A stretch of DNA of 64,000 nucleotides from Nitrosospira sp. NpAV (GTDB lineage Bacteria > Pseudomonadota > Gammaproteobacteria > Burkholderiales > Nitrosomonadaceae): the NCBI RefSeq assembly GCF_000832065.1, contig NZ_JXQM01000003.1, positions 248,001 through 312,000 of the forward strand. Direction: 5' to 3'. The notes below the pieces were generated by a model, which saw only the letters and a list, made by a program, of their open reading frames with translations, ran no database searches and had not been told where the DNA came from. Both the position numbers and the translations under genes were made by a program. Shown here piece by piece: positions 28,022-35,827 of this stretch (its first letter is position 1; each line of letters opens with the position of its first letter).

Positions 28022-28516
28022 ATGAAATATCTTCTACTCTTGTTAACCTTGGTATGCGGCTCGGCCCATGCCACCAACATTTGGTATGCCTTGTTTGTCA
28101 ATGAAGGCGACGTTAAACCCAATTATTTCTACCTTACCAATACGCATAGCGATGTCTGCGAACTTCCCTGGTTTGTGGCAAAAATGGAATCGAGTGAAGG
28201 GAAGATACTAAATAAAGAGCCCATTTGCTGGTCCATCGGATGGGAAACCCTTCCCAATATCAAGTTTCCAAAAAATAATGAAGTCTTTTTAAATGTTTCT
28301 GGCTTCACCATCGTTCCGGGAGCCCTGAAAGAATGGAAGCCTATAGTAGATGCTTCAAGGGGAGCGTATGACAAACTCAATGCGCTAAAAACCCCGGAAG
28401 AACGGGACCGAGACTATGTGACGAACCGGAGAACCAGAACCGACTGGTTCCAGTTCTCCTCACAAAACCCGGATGATGCCAAACGTCTTTCTGGATTGGC
28501 CAATCCTCGGCCTTGA
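28022..28516 (+). CDS. secreted protein of unknown function
   Basis: The 164-residue product starts with a clear signal peptide, YLLLLLTLVCGSAHA, cleaved before TNIWY. The mature part is rich in Trp and Asn and has two cysteines (DVCELPW and PICWSIGW) that may pair. The C-terminal third is charged. AAGAGATTATC stands before the ATG. I do not recognise a family. Confidence 0.65.
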   Translation: MKYLLLLLTLVCGSAHATNIWYALFVNEGDVKPNYFYLTNTHSDVCELPWFVAKMESSEGKILNKEPICWSIGWETLPNIKFPKNNEVFLNVSGFTIVPGALKEWKPIVDASRGAYDKLNALKTPEERDRDYVTNRRTRTDWFQFSSQNPDDAKRLSGLANPRP

Positions 28517-28625
28517 AGGTTGGACTGGAGAAATTCCTGCCTGATTCCTGGCTTGGCGCTGTGTAGCGGTATGAAAGTGGCGAAGTGCCCAAGCTAAAAA
28601 TAGAAATAATCGACAACACATACAC

Positions 28626-28807
28626 GAGGTCAGGTTTTGTTATTGCCATGAGCTGCATGCCCAGTGTTATGACGATAATTCCTCTGATAATGTTGCTGTT
28701 GCCGTCAAGTTAATAACTATGTTTGGACGTGATGGGACAACAAAACCTGCAAGCGTTTATTCATGCGAGTTTTATGGATTTCTTTGGTACTTAGGACATT
28801 TCATTGG
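28626..28807. repeat. degenerate copy B of the tmRNA 3' flank
   Basis: This matches 35062-35264 in the same orientation. Shared blocks are GGTCAGG-TTG, CTCTGATAAT-TTGCTGTT, CCGTCAAGTTA, ACAACAAAA-CC, TTATTCATGCG-GTTTT-TGGATTTCTTTGG and ACTTAGGA. The match stops at the position equivalent to the tmRNA 3' end. The rest of 28517-29186 holds no gene I can support. Confidence 0.65.
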
Positions 28808-29186
28808 AGCGACGTCTATTGAATAGTTCCGTCAACTCCAGTCATAGATTTATATGAATTAATGGAGGAATTAATAAAGTAATGCAGATACGGGATACCC
28901 CCATTGATGGAGGTGCCGGAAAACGTAGCTATGCAGCGGTTGCAGCAGGGGGAAGATTTTCCCCCTTAAAATAAAAAACTACAAAAAGAAAATGGCAACA
29001 ATCGGGAATGAACATCAGATGCTAAATACATACTTCTTCACGTGGTTTTCATAGATTGATTTTCTGAATTTAAGAATTTTATATTAAGTATCTACGTAAA
29101 GTAGCCAATATCTATATGAATGGCGAATTCCTTCGGATTACTTCGCCACTAAGCTTTAGGCTATGCGGTTATCCATTTATAGTACT

Positions 29187-29885
29187 TTAATATTGATCGC
29201 GCCGGCGTACCCATTCCATCGGAAACTTGAAGTTATCCTCATCGCGTCCTTTGGGAACGAGGTCGAGAAATTGGTAGGCGCCATTAAGCATGTCGATGCC
29301 ACGAGAATAACAGGAATATGTGTGGAACATCTCGCTCTTTTCGTTTTTATAGAACACGCTGATTCCTTCTTTTTCCGACGATGTATTGGGTCGAATCGCG
29401 TAGTTATAATATGCCTTACCTTCGGCAATCTCTTCGGGTGTAAACGACACGCGATAATCGAAATTGAAATCGCTCCCATATGATGAAACCCATGGAAAAC
29501 TCCAATTCATACGTTCCTTGTAAGCGATAATCTCCGCTAATGGTGCGCGTGAAACAGCGGTAAATGTTACATCGCGGTGATTGAGATGGATCGGAATTCC
29601 ATTGAAATTATCGGCCCAGAAAGAACATGATTTACATCCTTCCTCCCAATCGGGAGCTAACATGAAGTGATAAATAATCAACTGGGAACGTCCATCAAAA
29701 AGATCAGCAAGTGAAAGAGTCCCATGCGACCCCTCAAATTGATAAGATTTTTCCACACGTTCCCAAGGCAATGCCATTCGGCGTTGCGTCAGTAGATCAC
29801 GTTGATGCGTGAATTCCTTTTCGGCGGCAAGCAATTCAATACGTGCTTTCAACCATTCGTCGTGCGAAACAACCGGATTTTTCAT
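29187..29885 (-). CDS. DUF899 family thioredoxin-like protein
   Basis: The 232-residue protein has the DUF899 pattern: HDEWLKARIELLAAEKEFTHQRD, LPWERVEKSYQFEG, LADLFDGRSQLIIYHFML, EGCKSCSFWADNFNG and the C-terminal RGIDMLNGAYQFLDLVPKGRDE (quoted in parts). The fold is thioredoxin-like and a CKSC pair sits at the active-site position. AACAGGAG precedes the chosen ATG; a 26-codon upstream extension is unlikely. It is divergent from an SRPBCC-ArsR pair and shares a short regulatory region with two palindromes, so it is probably controlled by that ArsR-type repressor. Base composition is AT-richer than the chromosome around it. Confidence 0.88.
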   Translation of the reverse strand: MKNPVVSHDEWLKARIELLAAEKEFTHQRDLLTQRRMALPWERVEKSYQFEGSHGTLSLADLFDGRSQLIIYHFMLAPDWEEGCKSCSFWADNFNGIPIHLNHRDVTFTAVSRAPLAEIIAYKERMNWSFPWVSSYGSDFNFDYRVSFTPEEIAEGKAYYNYAIRPNTSSEKEGISVFYKNEKSEMFHTYSCYSRGIDMLNGAYQFLDLVPKGRDEDNFKFPMEWVRRRDQY

Positions 29886-29918
29886 GTTTATCTCCTGTTT
29901 TTTTAAAAACAATATAAC

Positions 29919-29934
29919 GCAACTTTTAGGTTGC
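29919..29934. promoter_or_regulatory. operator-like palindrome O1
   Basis: The 16-bp imperfect palindrome GCAACTTTTAGGTTGC has half-sites GCAAC / GTTGC. It lies just upstream of the DUF899 gene, near a TATATT -10-like sequence on the minus strand. Likely bound by the ArsR-type repressor at 30500-30856; inferred. Confidence 0.6.
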
Positions 29935-29959
29935 ATTTTACATGCATAACCTATAATAT

Positions 29960-29975
29960 GCAACTTATGGGTTGC
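29960..29975. promoter_or_regulatory. operator-like palindrome O2
   Basis: The sequence GCAACTTATGGGTTGC has the same half-sites as O1 and starts 41 bp from it, close to four helical turns. It lies directly after a TATAAT at 29952-29957 that probably serves the SRPBCC gene, so a repressor here would block transcription. Confidence 0.6.
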
Positions 29976-30000
29976 CCTTTAAAGTTACAAGGAGATGTTT

Positions 30001-30510
30001 ATGAGTAATTACATTGAAAAACATATTGAATTGAACGCTCCAATTTCTAAAGTCTGGCATGCTTTGACTGACTATAAAAAGTTCGGAGAATGGTTTGGGG
30101 TTAATCTGCAAAATCCCTTTATTGAAGGAAAGGAATCAGAGGGAAACATCACTAACCCTGCTTGCCTCAAAGCTGCGCGTGCGGCGAATAACGGAGAAGA
30201 GTCGGAAGAAAACTTACATAACCTTGAAAATGGACCGCTTAAGTTTAAGATTTCGGTACAAAAAATTGAACCCGAGCATTATTTTTCTTACACATGGCAT
30301 CCATATGCAATTGATATAGGCTACGACTACTCTAAAGAAATTCCAACGCTTGTAGAGTTTAAGTTGAAACAAATTCCTGGCGGTACACTTCTTACAGTCA
30401 CTGAATCCGGTTTCGATAAGATTCCTAGTAATCGTAGAGAAGCCGCTTTTCGTATGAATGATGGCGGATGGACTGAACAAATGAAACGCATTGAACGATA
30501 TGTTTCCTAG
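30001..30510 (+). CDS. SRPBCC / AHSA1-like protein
   Basis: The 169-residue protein has the START-like pattern of AHSA1-family proteins: IEKHIELNAPISKVWHALTDYKKFGEWFG at the start (quoted in parts: IELNAPISKVWHALTD), YFSYTWHPY in the middle, and GGTLLTVTESGFDKIP with GGWTEQMKRIERYV at the end. These proteins bind hydrophobic ligands in a helix-grip cavity and often accompany ArsR regulators. The second ATG is preferred because AAGGAG is 6 bases before it. It overlaps the ArsR gene by 11 bp. Confidence 0.88.
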   Translation: MSNYIEKHIELNAPISKVWHALTDYKKFGEWFGVNLQNPFIEGKESEGNITNPACLKAARAANNGEESEENLHNLENGPLKFKISVQKIEPEHYFSYTWHPYAIDIGYDYSKEIPTLVEFKLKQIPGGTLLTVTESGFDKIPSNRREAAFRMNDGGWTEQMKRIERYVS

Positions 30511-30856
30511 AAACGCTGAAAACGACATCGCGAAATTACAAAACTATGCGTCGGTCTTCGCAGCGCTGGGCGACGAAACCAGATTGTCTTTAGTTTCTAG
30601 GCTTACGAGTGGTCGTTCACATTCAATCTCACAATTAGCAGAAGGCTCAAAAATAACCCGGCAAGCTGTTACAAAACACTTACGGGTATTGGAAGGGGTT
30701 GGCTTGGCACACTCGACTCGGAATGGCCGCGAGCAGTTGTATCATTTAGACTTGCGGCCATTCAAAGATATTGAGGAGTACTTGAGATTTGTATCGGAGC
30801 AATGGGATGAGGCATTGTCCAGATTGAAATCATTTGTGGAAGATGAAAGAAAATAA
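30500..30856 (+). CDS. ArsR-family transcriptional regulator
   Basis: The 118-residue protein is a winged-helix repressor: VFAALGDETRLSLVSRLTSG, SISQLAEGSKITRQAVTKHLRVL (recognition helix) and the wing VGLAHSTRNGREQLYHL. No metal-binding cysteine pair is visible, which suits the SRPBCC-linked, non-metal subgroup. The start at ATG 30500 lies inside the end of the SRPBCC gene, so both are co-translated. It probably controls its own operon and the divergent DUF899 gene through O1 and O2. Confidence 0.88.
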   Translation: MFPRNAENDIAKLQNYASVFAALGDETRLSLVSRLTSGRSHSISQLAEGSKITRQAVTKHLRVLEGVGLAHSTRNGREQLYHLDLRPFKDIEEYLRFVSEQWDEALSRLKSFVEDERK

Positions 30857-30967
30857 GTTATAGCTTAATTACTTGTACGCAGTTAGTTTAACGGCTCGCC
30901 TGAATCGCAAAAGGTCTGCACGCTGGAGGCGCCGGGTAGATTGTTCCAGTTCGCTTTGAACAAGAAA

Positions 30968-31005
30968 AAGGCCAAAAACCCTGTTTTAACTCGGTTTTTG
31001 GCCTT
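30968..31005. terminator. strong hairpin downstream of the ArsR gene
   Basis: A perfect 13-bp stem (AAGGCCAAAAACC / GGTTTTTGGCCTT) with a 12-base loop. On the minus strand it is followed by five T; on the plus strand there is only a weak T-run. The hairpin is followed by TTCTTTGGACTTCCTTG, like the sequence beside the tmRNA terminator, so it may be the remnant of another tmRNA-type terminator. Confidence 0.75.
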
Positions 31006-31034
31006 CTTTGGACTTCCTTGAATCATCAATTGGG
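31004..31034. repeat. short degenerate copy C of the tmRNA 3' flank
   Basis: TTCTTTGGACTTCCTTGAAT-CAATTGG parallels TTCTTTGGACAACTTAGGAT-TAATTGG next to ssrA (35237-35264). Its continuation GCGGCGTCAATTGAATA resembles GCGACGTCTATTGAATA after copy B (28808-28824). The remainder of 30857-31416 holds no supported gene. Confidence 0.45.
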
Positions 31035-31416
31035 CGGCGTCAATTGAATAATCCTCTGAAATGCCCGTTAATACTGGGTTGTGTTCGTTCGAAGAAGTAC
31101 AGTTACCGTCAAAGTAACCGCCATGTTATTGGTCCTACCTATGGAAACTTCGACTTGATCTCCGAGGAAAATATTGGACCATGTTTTGATTTAATGAATT
31201 CTCAATGTGACACTAAGGATAGGTTTGCTACTTTTGCCACAGTGAGAAATGCGAGAAGGAGGCGGTGGCTGATAGTGCCATTAGCGGTCATTGGATACCG
31301 ATGACATAACGTGATGCGGAATTGGCATGATGTCCGATATATTGATATATAGTGGTGTCAACTATTCTTACCAGAAACGGTCCCCTCTCTAGCGCCACTT
31401 TTGGTGCTGCATGTCA

Positions 31417-32145
31417 TTATGGGTCAAGATTAATTTTCATCTTTCTCGAATCAACTATTTTTAGTAGATGACTTCCCAGCATTATCATTTCAACGGCTTC
31501 CTCGGCTTCTATCGAAACAGCCCGATGACTATGAGGGTTTTTATACGACCCTATTGCTCCCGCGAATAGATGAGCTAATGCTTCTTGTTCTGCTTTTGGG
31601 GAATCTTTATCTGACAAGGGTCCATTCGGAGGAGCAAATGCCTTTCGCATTAAGTCGGTACCAACTTCTTCTGGCTTGAATCCTCCTGCACTTCTTACGG
31701 ATACTTCTACTTCCTTGAAGGTTTGAAAAACTGCCGTATCATAGTCACCGCGTAAAAAAGTAGCCCAAACTTTCTGTGAAATTAAGGGGTGAAGTTGCTT
31801 TTTTGGTAAGAGATTTGATTTGATGTAGGCGTCTATGCTATCGGGTTGAGTGGCTTTTGCGCCGCGGCGGGTGAGAAAGTACCAGTCACCCGCTTTAGGT
31901 GCAATAAATCCTTCTCGCTCTAGCCACAGCCACCCTTCCATGAGAACTTCGGCAATTTTCTCATGATACGATTCTGGGTACTCCTCGTAGGTGTGGCGAA
32001 GACCAAAATTATGTCTATTAAGCTGAGTTTTTTCCGACTGACTAAGGGAGTGTATGTAAGTGAGAATGACTCCAGCTACCTCTTCTGGCTCTAAGGCTAA
32101 TAAATTTTTGGCTTCTGGAACTAATGAGATTATTGATACTGCCAT
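31417..32145 (-). CDS. TIGR02391 family protein
   Basis: The 242-residue protein has an N-terminal winged-helix-like region (about 1-110, containing GWLWLEREGFIAPKAGDWYFLTRRG) and the diagnostic C-terminal block: FLRGDYDTAVFQTFKEVEV, VGTDLMRKAF, GPLSD, EQEALAHLFAGAIGSYKNPHSHR. This family of unknown biochemical function is frequent in defence islands and near mobile elements. AGGAAGGAC precedes the ATG. It lies 26 bp downstream of the unknown helical-protein gene on the same strand and next to a retron on the other strand. Confidence 0.85.
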   Translation of the reverse strand: MAVSIISLVPEAKNLLALEPEEVAGVILTYIHSLSQSEKTQLNRHNFGLRHTYEEYPESYHEKIAEVLMEGWLWLEREGFIAPKAGDWYFLTRRGAKATQPDSIDAYIKSNLLPKKQLHPLISQKVWATFLRGDYDTAVFQTFKEVEVSVRSAGGFKPEEVGTDLMRKAFAPPNGPLSDKDSPKAEQEALAHLFAGAIGSYKNPHSHRAVSIEAEEAVEMIMLGSHLLKIVDSRKMKINLDP

Positions 32146-32171
32146 GTCCTTCCTATTGTATTGGAAATGAG

Positions 32172-32810
32172 CTAGCCGTCGAGTTCCTGGAGCGCGGTTT
32201 TGGCAGTCTTCGGATTCATAAGAATGTCGGCGTACTTTGCGAGTTCCTTAAGTATTTCCGCGGCTTCAGCGTACGTCATAGTAGTATCAGTGCTTCTTAG
32301 GCCCTCGTTTTCCAGCCAGACTGGTACTGTAGCGTTAGCCAACATTTGCCCATTTTCAATCCTAGACTCAACATGTTTCATCTGGTTATACAGAGCGTTG
32401 AGTCGCTCTTCAACTGAGCCGTCATTCTTTCTAAATACTGTCCCCTCCCAGGCGGCCGCAAGCAAAGCGAAGGCATGCCAGGCTTGACCAAGAAAACATT
32501 CCCAATGAAAAAGCGCTTCTGCATACCGCATTGGCGCGGCGCCATCCTTGCAGAGGAAATCATATGTGCTTTGGCGGGCAAGGTTGTATTCAGAGAAAGC
32601 GTACTGTGCGCGACGCAAGAAGTTGTATGCGTAAGCGTTCATCTGCGGCGCAAACGATCCCGTAAATGCGGAGTTCAGGAAGAAATTAGCGATCCAGTAT
32701 GGGGATTCCTTTGCCCAGGTCGACATGTCTGGAATGTCGGCCTGGATAAAGGTAGAGACACCGGGAGCTATGTGCCGATCGAGAATGTATGTAGAAAAGT
32801 TGATGCTCAT
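32172..32810 (-). CDS. helical protein of unknown function beside the retron
   Basis: The 212-residue product is predicted almost entirely helical, with many Trp, Tyr and Ala residues (for example WECFLGQAWHAFALLAAAWEG), no signal peptide and no membrane helix. The start at 32810 is the first ATG after the retron; a few codons more are open upstream. It is the first gene of a two-gene unit with the TIGR02391 protein and runs divergently from the retron. The composition recalls HEPN-like or Abi-type helical proteins, but no catalytic motif (such as R-X4-6-H) is clear. Confidence 0.7.
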   Translation of the reverse strand: MSINFSTYILDRHIAPGVSTFIQADIPDMSTWAKESPYWIANFFLNSAFTGSFAPQMNAYAYNFLRRAQYAFSEYNLARQSTYDFLCKDGAAPMRYAEALFHWECFLGQAWHAFALLAAAWEGTVFRKNDGSVEERLNALYNQMKHVESRIENGQMLANATVPVWLENEGLRSTDTTMTYAEAAEILKELAKYADILMNPKTAKTALQELDG

Positions 32811-32896
32811 CTTTAACAATCGCTTTAATACACGGCAATCCAAGGTATCCTAACTCATGCGTAGGCCGCGGTAAAATGTTATGTTAAAATCGATGC

Positions 32897-33025
32897 GGAT
32901 TCACGGATAGATTTTTTGCCATGTATCATGGTATGTGAAACAAATGTTCCAGGATATGCTCCTCGGTATCCCTCTGTAATACTCGCAGTTCGCCTGGTGT
33001 AACGCATAGGAGTATCCGTGAATCC
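32897..33025 (+). ncRNA. retron msr-msd non-coding RNA
   Basis: Just upstream of the reverse transcriptase lie the two ends expected of a retron RNA: GGATTCACGGATA at 32897-32909 (a1) and its exact reverse complement at 33013-33025 (a2). Between them are about 103 bases with several possible hairpins, including CCATG-TAT-CATGG at 32919-32931 and GGATA / TATCC around 32952-32971; TATGC at 32955 can pair with GCATA at 33004, suggesting the msd stem. A guanosine directly after a1 (32910) could be the branching residue. Boundaries and structure need experimental proof; the a1/a2 pairing is seen directly. Confidence 0.8.
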
Positions 33026-33049
33026 TACTCCCTAGCCTTCTTCTGAAGT

Positions 33050-34792
33050 ATGTCGAATCTGAAACAATTGCAAGATGCGACATCGCTCCGCCAACTGGCC
33101 AAGCTGCTAAATATTCAGTTTGGGATGCTTTCGTATCTATTGTTCAAAAAACCGAAATCAAAGCTTTACAAAAAATTTGATATCCCAAAGAGACACGGCG
33201 GGATGCGTGAAATTCACGCTCCTGAGCGCGATCTCAAACTGCTTCAATATCGCCTATCTGTACTTCTTCAAAAATGCGCTGACGAGATCAAAGCGTCGCA
33301 TGGGCACGTCGAAGATGAAAAACACTGGGGTATCGCACATGGCTTTAAGCGCCATCATTCAATAATGACTAATGGGCGAGCGCATACGGCGCGACGCTTC
33401 GTCTTCAACGTCGACTTGCATGATTTCTTTGGTAGCTTGAATTTTGGTCGCGTCCGGGGCTTCTTCATAAAGGACAAAAATTTTAAGCTGCATGAAAGCG
33501 TTGCAACAGGAATCGCACAAATTGCTTGCTATGAGAATAAACTGCCTCAAGGGAGTCCTTGTTCGCCGGTGATGTCCAATCTCATCGGTCACACTATGGA
33601 CATTCCTCTCGCTCAACTTGCGGCGAGTGAAGGCGTGACTTATACGCGATATGCAGACGATCTGACTTTCAGCACAAATAATTCAAGCTTTCCTGAAAAA
33701 ATCGCATACAAGTCTGGTAATCACACTTGGGAGCTTGGTCGTCAACTTCTGCGAATTGTCCAAAGGAGCGGGTTCAGTTTTAACGATAAAAAAACAAGGA
33801 TGCAGCTTCAAGATTCGCGCCAAGAGGTCACTGGCCTAACCGTTAATCGGAAAGTAAACGTCACCGCAACTTATCGCTACACTGTTCGCTCGATGGCGAA
33901 TGCTCTTTTTAATACAGGCAATTTTGAGTTCATCTATAAAAAATTGGATGACAGCGGAGTAGAACAGGTCTACAGGTCGAAAGGCAAGCCAAAGCAGTTA
34001 ATTGGAATGCTCTCATACATCGATCAAGTTGACCAATTTAACCGGAAGCTCTGGGTGGAAAATGGGCTGGAGCCTGATCCTACTCTAGGGCGGATCAAGT
34101 TGTTCAGAAGGGTTCTTTACTTCGATAAATTTTATGCCTTAAATCAGCCTCTTATAGTCTGCGAAGGTGTCACGGACAATGTATATTTGCGTTGCGCCAT
34201 CAAAAGTCTTGCCGCCCTCTATCCCAAGATTGTCGCCGCTGGCGCGCCCCCTAAGCCGATGGTTGGGTTTCTAAAATATGCGGATAGAAGAACTAGCGAG
34301 ATAACTCAGCTGACGGGAGGGGTGGGGGGAATATGCAAGCTGCTAAAGAACTATCATGAGGATTTGGGAACGAGATTTAGAGCGCCCGCACCAAAACATC
34401 CCGTTATCGTACTTATCGACAACGACGGTGGAGCAGACTCAGTTTATGGTGCAATAGCTGGAATTACAAAGAAGCCAAAGCCGAACAAAAAAGCTTCATC
34501 TATTCATGTTACTGGCAATCTCTACGTGGTGCCAACTCCTCAATTGCCAGGCTTGTCAAAAACAGCTATCGAAGATTTTTTTGATGCGCCAACGTTGGCA
34601 ACAGTGGTGAATGGCAGAACATTCAGCAAAGAAAATAATTACGATGGATCAAAGCATTATGGCAAGGCCACCTTTGCACATGAAGTTGTAGCAAAGAATG
34701 CGAATGTTATCGACTTTAAGAACTTCGCGCCACTCCTCGAGCGAATAGTCGCTGTAATCGACGCCTACGGGGCGAAACTCAAAGCGAAATAG
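33050..34792 (+). CDS. retron reverse transcriptase fused to a TOPRIM domain
   Basis: The 580-residue protein has a retron RT at residues 1 to about 320: RREIHAPER-like motif GGMREIHAPERDL, the retron X motif NGRAH (108-112, variant of NAXXH), NVDLHDFF with D122, LPQGSP at 165-170, the catalytic YADD at 201-204, and the VTGL motif at 260-263. A C-terminal half follows with TOPRIM features: VCEGVTDNVYL (E372) and VIVLIDNDGG (D457, D459). Retron RTs make msDNA from their own RNA and act in anti-phage defence with an effector; here the TOPRIM nuclease-like domain is probably the built-in effector. The msr-msd locus ends 24 bp before the start. Confidence 0.92.
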   Translation: MSNLKQLQDATSLRQLAKLLNIQFGMLSYLLFKKPKSKLYKKFDIPKRHGGMREIHAPERDLKLLQYRLSVLLQKCADEIKASHGHVEDEKHWGIAHGFKRHHSIMTNGRAHTARRFVFNVDLHDFFGSLNFGRVRGFFIKDKNFKLHESVATGIAQIACYENKLPQGSPCSPVMSNLIGHTMDIPLAQLAASEGVTYTRYADDLTFSTNNSSFPEKIAYKSGNHTWELGRQLLRIVQRSGFSFNDKKTRMQLQDSRQEVTGLTVNRKVNVTATYRYTVRSMANALFNTGNFEFIYKKLDDSGVEQVYRSKGKPKQLIGMLSYIDQVDQFNRKLWVENGLEPDPTLGRIKLFRRVLYFDKFYALNQPLIVCEGVTDNVYLRCAIKSLAALYPKIVAAGAPPKPMVGFLKYADRRTSEITQLTGGVGGICKLLKNYHEDLGTRFRAPAPKHPVIVLIDNDGGADSVYGAIAGITKKPKPNKKASSIHVTGNLYVVPTPQLPGLSKTAIEDFFDAPTLATVVNGRTFSKENNYDGSKHYGKATFAHEVVAKNANVIDFKNFAPLLERIVAVIDAYGAKLKAK

Positions 34793-34863
34793 AGATTTTT
34801 GTCGAGTGGTCCGGAAATGTCTGTGCTCTGCCTTTCCATGCATCGATTTTTACAACGGCTGAA

Positions 34864-34944
34864 GTTCAGCCTCCTACCCCACACAGCGGCTATTCGCGCG
34901 AGAATCCCCAAGACCGTCAATGCAGTGGGTATGCCAGAGGATGA
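34864..34944 (-). pseudogene. possible relic of a PEP-CTERM sorting signal
   Basis: The minus strand encodes SSSGIPTALTVLGILARIA followed by AVWGRRLN, which has the layout of a PEP-CTERM anchor (short polar stretch, P-rich start, hydrophobic helix, Arg pair), with the PEP motif degraded. No intact gene surrounds it. Confidence 0.25.
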
Positions 34945-35061
34945 AGCGCCGCGCAAATGAAAGCCTCCTGAATCTTCCCCTGCAATCTCAGCCAAAGCGC
35001 CTGCAAACGCGACAGAAAGCGCAAATACAAGGCGCGTATTGCCCGCGACAACGCACATCAT

Positions 35062-35264
35062 GGGGTCAGGTCTTGCTATTTGCCATCCGCTGTATGGCCA
35101 GCATCATGACGGGAACTCTCTCTGATAATATTGCTGTTACCGTCAAGTTACCGTCAGATTGTAATAATCATATTAGAGCGTGGAGTTAGACAACAAAAAA
35201 CCCGCAATCGTCTATTCATGCGGGTTTTCTGGATTTCTTTGGACAACTTAGGATGCTTAATTGG
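35062..35264. repeat. copy A: intact tmRNA 3' flank
   Basis: This is the functional copy of the repeat found degraded at 28626-28807 (B) and partly at 31004-31034 (C). It contains the tmRNA terminator and ends at the tmRNA 3' terminus. Copies A and B bracket the accessory region holding the ArsR module and the retron. Confidence 0.65.
35197..35228 (-). terminator. intrinsic terminator of ssrA
   Basis: A 10-bp stem (AAAACCCGCA / TGCGGGTTTT) with a 12-base loop and six T on the minus strand, located 34 bp beyond the tmRNA CCA end. Confidence 0.85.
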
Positions 35265-35623
35265 TGGAGGCGGCGGGAATCGAACCCGCGTCCGCAAGTC
35301 CTCTACAGACAGTTCTACATACTTAGCCATGTTATTTAGTTTAACCCGGCATCCGCCAACCGGCGGGCTGATGACAGGCGAGTCACCTATTGTTTAACGC
35401 TCTGTAAAGTAACCCTGCGGAGCGCGATCCTCGTTAATGGCTCCGCTGTCTGTTGCCAGACCCGGCGTTGAGGCCCACCGGTGCGGAGTCCAGCCGGATT
35501 TAAGCGGCTAGAGCGTAACGTTCGTCGTTTGCGACTATGGTTTTCCAGATGTATTTACGAGGTGACTGGTCCTCGGTATGCCCTGCGCTGCTTTGCAACC
35601 CACGTCGAAGCCAGGTCGCCCCC
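35262..35623 (-). ncRNA. ssrA: transfer-messenger RNA (tmRNA)
   Basis: The minus strand carries a one-piece tmRNA of about 362 bases that rescues stalled ribosomes. The 5' end GGGGGCGACCTGGCTTCGACG pairs with the 3' end CGCCTCC-ACCA as a 7-bp acceptor stem with one G-U pair. The T-arm GGTTCGATTCC is present near the 3' end. The resume codon is GCA at 35532-35530, and the tag reads ANDERYALAA followed by TAA at 35502-35500, close to the ANDENYALAA tag known in other betaproteobacteria. CCA is encoded. Its 3' end is a common integration target, which fits the repeats on the downstream side. Confidence 0.96.
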
Positions 35624-35827
35624 GGCATTCTGTATTAAACTTATTAGATAGTAGTGAGACGGAAGAGTTCAACGCTGAACTGCGAGCCTGACTACCAACC
35701 ATACTATAACAGAAATGTGGGAACTCTCTATTGATTCGCCGCCAAAATCAGGCGTGCAGCCGGTAAAGAATTCTCATGCGGCGTAATGCACTTCGCTTAT
35801 TACGCCCTACGATTTATCTGCAGGAGA

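Noticed and set aside
35062-35262. Protein-coding gene in the ssrA flank (frames around 34920-35397)
   Set aside because: The reading frame is not preserved between repeat copies A and B, so the similarity is at the DNA level only.
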